DNA of 60,229 nucleotides from NCBI GenBank assembly GCA_039679645.1, contig JBDKUO010000024.1, positions 1-60,229 of the forward strand, given 5' to 3'. Made by a program: the position numbers and the translations under genes. Below the pieces are notes generated by a model. It worked only from the letters and a program-made list of their open reading frames with translations. It was not told the DNA's origin and did no database searches. Below, piece after piece: positions 56,652 to 60,229 of this stretch. Each line of letters starts with the position of its first letter. The first letter of the stretch is position 1. Source of the DNA: Armatimonadota bacterium (GTDB lineage: Bacteria > Armatimonadota > UBA5829).

Positions 56652-59039
56652 ATGGCAGAATCGGTTTATCTGGCGGCACGGCGATATGCCGCAGCGGGGC
56701 TGTCGGTAATACCTCTAAAATTGGACGGCAGCAAGGCTCCCGCGGTTGCCTGGGATGCCTACAAAACAGAGATAGCCGACGACCGGACACTGCGCGGGTG
56801 GTTCTCGCTCGGCAACCACGGCATAGCAATCATCGGCGGCGCGGTATCCGGCAACCTGGAGAGGATTGACTTCGATCTGCCCGGTTCGTGCAAAGCCTGG
56901 GCGGATCTGGCCAAGGAATGCGGCTATGGCGAACTCATAGAGTCATTACCGCTTGTCCGCACGCCCAGGTCGAAGCAGTGCTACCACCTCTACTACAGGT
57001 GTGAATCTCCGGTCCAGGGGAACCAGCCGCTTGCCCGGTATCTCGACCCTGACGGCAAGGTAAAAGTCGCCATTGAGACAAGAGGGGAAGGGGGCTATAC
57101 CATAGCTCCCGGTTCTCCTGTCGAAGTCCACCCGACCGGCAATCCCTATATACTCGTGCGCGGCGATCTGTGCGATATTCCGGTTATAAGTGCTGATGAC
57201 CGTGAGGCTCTGCTTGAGATAGCGCGCTCATTCAACGAGTATAGGCCCGATGACAAGGTGGCTTCAGCGCGACCGGAACCGGAACGTGGAGGCACTCCTG
57301 GCGATGATTACAATGCCCGTGGTGACTGGCGGAATGTATTGCAAGGCCAGGGCTGGTCGCTGGTATGGGGCAAGGGTGAAGTCGAATACTGGCGGCGTCC
57401 AGGCAAATCCAAGGGTATATCCGCCACGTGGAACTACAAGGACTCTGAGGTATTCTACGTCTTCAGCACGAATGCCCCACCATTTGAGGCAGAGCGGTCG
57501 TATACGCCGTTTGGTATCTACACTACGATTTTGCACAGTGGCGACTACTCAGCCGCAGCTAAGGCGCTTTCCGGCGATGGCTACGGCACGCCTACTGCCT
57601 CTGCGACGGTTACACATACGCCGCGTCAAGAGGCAAAGCAGGTCAATGACGCTGATCTGGCATTCTTCGCTCAGACTGACCTCGGAAACGCCGAACGCTT
57701 CCTGGCCAGACATGGCGGCGATCTGCTTTATTGCCCGTCGTTCGGAAAGTGGTTCGTTTGGGACAAGATGCGATGGGCAGAAGATGAAACCGGAAAGGTC
57801 ATACAGCGTGCGGCTCTGACAGTTCGCAAAATGCTCGATGAGGCTCAAACACTCGTCGATGAGTCAGCTCAGAAGAGGCTTTTCAAATATGCCCGGGCAT
57901 CAGAATCAAATAACAAGATATATGCGATGCTCAATCTAGCTCGAGCCTGGCTCGGAATCAGTTCCGATGAATTGGACTCCGATCCGTGGCTACTTAACTG
58001 CAAGAACGGTATTCTGGACCTGCGCAATGGCGAGCTGCTCAAGCATCGGCAAGACAACTATATCACGAAGCTAGTGCCCTGGAATTACGATCCTGAAGCC
58101 GAATGCCCGGCATGGTTGGGGTTTCTTGATTCGATATTCCAGGGCAATCAGCACATCATCGACTACATCCAGCGCGCCGTGGGATATGCGCTGACCGGCG
58201 TGATCCGTGAGCAGTGCCTGTTCTTCCTTTACGGAGTTGGGTCAAACGGCAAGAGCACATTCCTGAATGTTATTCAGGACGTTCTGGGAGACTATGCCAA
58301 GGATACGCCGACTGAGTCGTTGATGGTAAAGCAAAACGACGGCATATCCAACGATATCGCCAGACTCAGGGGTGCACGCTTCGTAACTGCTGTAGAGGCC
58401 GAGGCTGATAAGCGTATGGCCGAGAGCCTCGTAAAGCGGCTTACCGGCGGCGACACCATCACAGCGCGCTTTATGCGGCAGGAGTTCTTCCAGTTCCGGG
58501 GCACGTTCAAGATATTCCTTGCGACCAACCATAAGCCGGGTGTCAGGGGCACTGACGACGGAATCTGGCGGCGTATCAAAATGATTCCGTTCCTTGTCCG
58601 TATACCCGACAGCGAGCAGGACGCTACGCTGCCTGACCGCCTGCGGGAAGAAGCCGAGGGTGTTCTTGCCTGGGCCGTGAGAGGCTGCCGGATTTGGCAA
58701 AAACAGGGGCTTGGAGAGCCGGAGGAGGTAACAGCCGCGACCGCAGAATATCGCGATGAAATGGACTTCCTGGGGCCGTTTGTCGCCGACCGGTGTATCT
58801 TGCAGGCGACTCAATCTGTTAAGGCGAGCGATCTATACAAAGAGTATCTCGACTACTGCGACGTCAACAAAGACAAGCCCCTCAGTAGCACCAAATTCGG
58901 GCGCATGATGATGGATAGACCCGGGATTAGAAAACAGCGTCACAGCTCTGGAAATGGTATCGAGTATTGGGGGATTGGGCTAGGAAAGCTAGGAGCTTGC
59001 CTAAGTTATGCGGAGCACAATGAATATGACGAAATATAG
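56652..59039 (+). CDS. PrimPol-D5 helicase fusion (phage replication protein)
   Basis: A 795-residue replication protein. The N-terminal bifunctional primase-polymerase domain (about 5-200) starts AARRYAAAGLSVIPLKLDGS and has the metal-binding RIDFDLPGS (DxD) and HLYYRCESP. A central region (about 345-480) belongs to the D5-N type (HGGDLLYCPSFGKWFVWDKM). The C-terminal superfamily 3 helicase (about 500-700) has Walker A YGVGSNGKSTFLNV and Walker B-like FVTAVEAEADKRM, with MRQEFFQFRGTFKIFLATNH. A winged C-terminal domain follows. It would start and drive replication of the element; a cluster of short repeats directly follows. Confidence 0.9.
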   Translation: MAESVYLAARRYAAAGLSVIPLKLDGSKAPAVAWDAYKTEIADDRTLRGWFSLGNHGIAIIGGAVSGNLERIDFDLPGSCKAWADLAKECGYGELIESLPLVRTPRSKQCYHLYYRCESPVQGNQPLARYLDPDGKVKVAIETRGEGGYTIAPGSPVEVHPTGNPYILVRGDLCDIPVISADDREALLEIARSFNEYRPDDKVASARPEPERGGTPGDDYNARGDWRNVLQGQGWSLVWGKGEVEYWRRPGKSKGISATWNYKDSEVFYVFSTNAPPFEAERSYTPFGIYTTILHSGDYSAAAKALSGDGYGTPTASATVTHTPRQEAKQVNDADLAFFAQTDLGNAERFLARHGGDLLYCPSFGKWFVWDKMRWAEDETGKVIQRAALTVRKMLDEAQTLVDESAQKRLFKYARASESNNKIYAMLNLARAWLGISSDELDSDPWLLNCKNGILDLRNGELLKHRQDNYITKLVPWNYDPEAECPAWLGFLDSIFQGNQHIIDYIQRAVGYALTGVIREQCLFFLYGVGSNGKSTFLNVIQDVLGDYAKDTPTESLMVKQNDGISNDIARLRGARFVTAVEAEADKRMAESLVKRLTGGDTITARFMRQEFFQFRGTFKIFLATNHKPGVRGTDDGIWRRIKMIPFLVRIPDSEQDATLPDRLREEAEGVLAWAVRGCRIWQKQGLGEPEEVTAATAEYRDEMDFLGPFVADRCILQATQSVKASDLYKEYLDYCDVNKDKPLSSTKFGRMMMDRPGIRKQRHSSGNGIEYWGIGLGKLGACLSYAEHNEYDEI

Positions 59040-59142
59040 AAATTGGCAGCAATCAGGCATTGCATTTAGCCGTTTATACCGAGCACTCAGACCCGTAAAA
59101 GTCTATAATTGTCTGAATATTGAAGATTCTGACGATACTCGA

Positions 59143-59290
59143 AACCCTACAGAAACTGTAGGGTTGTCACGCTCAACTGCAGGGTTCTGTAGGGTTGGTG
59201 TACTATGATTGTTACTTTTTTATTTAAGCTCAAATATGAGTAATGACGCTGATAATAGTCAAACCCTACAGAACTATACAGACCCTACAG
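59143..59290. repeat. Iteron-like cluster after the helicase gene (candidate replication origin)
   Basis: Six copies of AACCCTACAG (or its complement CTGTAGGGTT), allowing one mismatch: plus at 59143, minus at 59156, 59177 (CTGCAGGGTT) and 59187, plus at 59262 and 59281 (GACCCTACAG). The first two form an inverted repeat around a 3-base centre. An AT-rich stretch lies between the groups (59205-59250). This layout suits an initiator-bound origin. The 330 bases from 59040 to 59368 hold no accepted gene. Confidence 0.6.
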
Positions 59291-59368
59291 AATGGCAAAC
59301 ATTGTGATCAAATAACTAAATTAACACAGTATATTCTTTATGGCTTTAGAAAAGGAGAACCGGAACCG

Positions 59369-59812
59369 ATGGGACGATACTTAACAGGCTTACAAAAACG
59401 CGGATACAGCGTGCATCTATCGAACAGCAGAAAACTGATCGTGTCACCTAAACTGCCCGGCTATCTACACCGGCAGGTAGTCGATGCAAAAGAGAATATC
59501 ATCGCTGAACTGCTTGATTTGGAGGCTGTTCCAGAAGTGCCGTCTCCCGTTTCCTCAGGCCGATTCGACGGTTTATCAGAGGCAGAGCTGGACGAGATCG
59601 GAGCTGCTTATTCAAAGCTATTCCGCCATGCTGCCCTGCGCGGTTACTCAGCTACCCAGTATTGGGAACCGAATGACCGAAAGCCCGCGAGACCCTATGT
59701 TTACTTAGACTTCGGCAGGCTTACTCCTGCAGGCAGCAAGCAGCAAAAGCTCTATATCTGGCCGATAGAGGCTGCTGCGGACGGAGTTGACTACTGCTTG
59801 ATGCTGGATTAG
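59369..59812 (+). CDS. TubC-N-like domain phage protein
   Basis: A 147-residue protein. The first 50 residues (YLTGLQKRGYSVHLSNSRKL, VSPKLPGYLHRQVVDAKENI then IAELLDL) match the TubC N-terminal docking domain pattern found in many phage and mobile-element proteins. The C-terminal half (AAYSKLFRHAALRGYSATQY, YVYLDFGRLTPAGSKQQKLY) is unrecognised. AAAAGGAGAA precedes the ATG by about 11 bases. The frame extends upstream into the iteron region without a good start. Confidence 0.65.
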   Translation: MGRYLTGLQKRGYSVHLSNSRKLIVSPKLPGYLHRQVVDAKENIIAELLDLEAVPEVPSPVSSGRFDGLSEAELDEIGAAYSKLFRHAALRGYSATQYWEPNDRKPARPYVYLDFGRLTPAGSKQQKLYIWPIEAAADGVDYCLMLD

Positions 59813-59856
59813 TGGGACTTACAAAACAATACTGGACACCGAAAAAGGAGGAAGAA

Positions 59857-60051
59857 ATGATATCTGCAATCAATGGGGTCGTCATTATGACCGGTCGAGG
59901 TAAAACCGGTAAACGACATATCGTAATGCCGGGCGATATAAGCCTCTGCGGCCGGCAGCGCGGCTTTGTAGGCAAGCTGCGGCCACGAGGCGAGACGAAA
60001 GACGGACTGATGTGCAAGGTTTGCCTGCGCAAGGAAAGGGAGCTGATCTGA
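59857..60051 (+). CDS. Small Cys-containing phage protein
   Basis: A 64-residue basic protein (MISAINGVVIMTGRGKTGKR, HIVMPGDISLCGRQRGFVGK) with a Cys pair CKVC near the end and another Cys in SLCG, a possible zinc site. AAAGGAGGAAGAA precedes ATG 59857; the frame to 59812 adds residues without support. The stop overlaps the next start by one base. Confidence 0.6.
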   Translation: MISAINGVVIMTGRGKTGKRHIVMPGDISLCGRQRGFVGKLRPRGETKDGLMCKVCLRKERELI

Positions 60052-60103
60052 TGGCCAAATACGCTGAGGGAACTAACGTAAGCATTGATCAATCGCAATC
60101 TGA
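60051..60103 (+). pseudogene. Start of a phage gene cut by an insertion sequence
   Basis: The frame begins MAKYAEGTNVSIDQSQSE, a start that is well known in phage-type proteins of similar loci (MAKYAEGT..V). After about 18 residues the frame runs into sequence that looks like an insertion-sequence end and stops at 60138-60140. The rest of the gene, if present, lies beyond the insertion. Confidence 0.55.
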
Positions 60104-60229
60104 GAGGCTGTCTCAAATCCCATTAGCCTTATATACATAATCGACCATATTTGCGTATATTATCTGTGATCGCCAGATTGATACAATCAAACGTTTGATA
60201 TTAGCAAGATATTGCCTTGCATCGGCATT
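60104..60229. mobile_element. Left end of an insertion sequence (continues past the window)
   Basis: The sequence from GAGGCTGTCTCAAA (60104-60117) resembles terminal inverted repeats of several IS families. A minus-strand frame inside it stops 9 bases from this end, as transposase genes often do. The other end and any target duplication are outside the window, so the family is not fixed. Confidence 0.5.
60113..60229 (-). CDS. C-terminal end of a transposase (partial)
   Basis: A minus-strand frame open to the window edge gives 38 residues (NADARQYLANIKRLIVSIWR then SQIIYANMVDYVYKANGI) and stops with TGA at 60115-60113, right next to the presumed IS terminal repeat. The basic/aromatic composition and position fit a transposase C-terminus, but no family could be named. 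Confidence 0.45.
   Translation of the reverse strand, partial: NADARQYLANIKRLIVSIWRSQIIYANMVDYVYKANGI

Noticed and set aside
59008-59208. 66-codon frame after the helicase gene
   Set aside because: It overlaps the end of the helicase gene and runs through the repeat cluster, so its last third merely translates the iterons.
1-60229. CRISPR array
   Set aside because: No series of regularly spaced direct repeats was seen; the only clustered repeats are the short iterons near 59.2 kb.
46764-60229. Second copy of the tRNA-Glu 3' end as attR
   Set aside because: Reading by eye did not find a convincing copy of GGTTCAACTCCCCTTGGG before the window end; the junction probably lies beyond.

Overview
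The window reads as a chromosomal segment of a diderm (Gram-negative-type) bacterium carrying an integrated phage-like element. Evidence for a diderm envelope is indirect: a Wzx/Wzy/Wzz-type polysaccharide pathway, a secreted beta-rich protein, two lipobox lipoproteins and MurJ. The gene mix (long-form TrpB2, clostripain-type lipoprotein, WbsX/GH99-like proteins, a partner-switching module, hybrid-cluster protein) suggests a deep-branching environmental lineage, perhaps Armatimonadota. I cannot fix the phylum without a search. Shine-Dalgarno sites of the GGAGG type are common and TTG starts are frequent.

Layout: 1-12950 is a surface-polysaccharide locus transcribed both ways from a divergent promoter region near 4.7-5.05 kb. 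The minus arm holds a glycosyltransferase, a methyltransferase, a DegT aminotransferase and the initiating sugar transferase. The plus arm holds Wzz, WecC, a predicted alpha/alpha-toroid protein, Wzx, Wzy and a second glycosyltransferase. 13.0-20.9 kb holds secG, trpB2, ribF, a methyltransferase/acetyltransferase pair behind an attenuator-like leader, a structured intergenic region with tiny ORFs, a sigma factor with an acetyltransferase, and a GH99-like protein with a coiled-coil membrane protein. 21.0-26.0 kb (minus) runs from a PAS-PP2C phosphatase and a STAS-HATPase fusion through a methyltransferase and an HD protein to a C11 peptidase lipoprotein. 26.3-26.53 kb carries two tandem, near-identical small-RNA units, each with its own promoter and terminator. 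26.5-36 kb (minus) holds an ABC exporter, hemB, a LeuB-family dehydrogenase, a PpiC lipoprotein, a thioredoxin-reductase-like flavoprotein without obvious NADPH motifs, and a large glycosidase-like protein. 36.4-46.7 kb holds hcp, a GGDEF/HD-GYP protein, hsp20, a one-gene restriction-modification enzyme, a TauE protein, murJ and tRNA-Glu.

From the 3' end of tRNA-Glu (46.69-46.76 kb) to the window end lies an integrative element. A large serine recombinase uses the tRNA tail as its own last codons. Next come a HigBA toxin-antitoxin pair, a secreted nuclease, a membrane protein, an ImmA protease, DinD, and an XRE repressor facing a Cro-like gene across three related operators. Rightward early genes follow: many small proteins, a SWIM protein, an OB/SSB-like protein, a deoxyribosyltransferase-like protein and a PrimPol-D5 helicase. 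A cluster of six short iteron-like repeats comes next. The last phage gene is cut by what looks like an insertion sequence that continues past the window. The far attachment site is not in view.

The best candidates for something undescribed are the tandem sRNA pair at 26.3-26.53 kb (with covarying terminator stems and shared GGAACA-N16-CGTATA promoters), the attenuator-like leader at 16.34-16.51 kb, and the repeated hairpins and iteron cluster inside the element.
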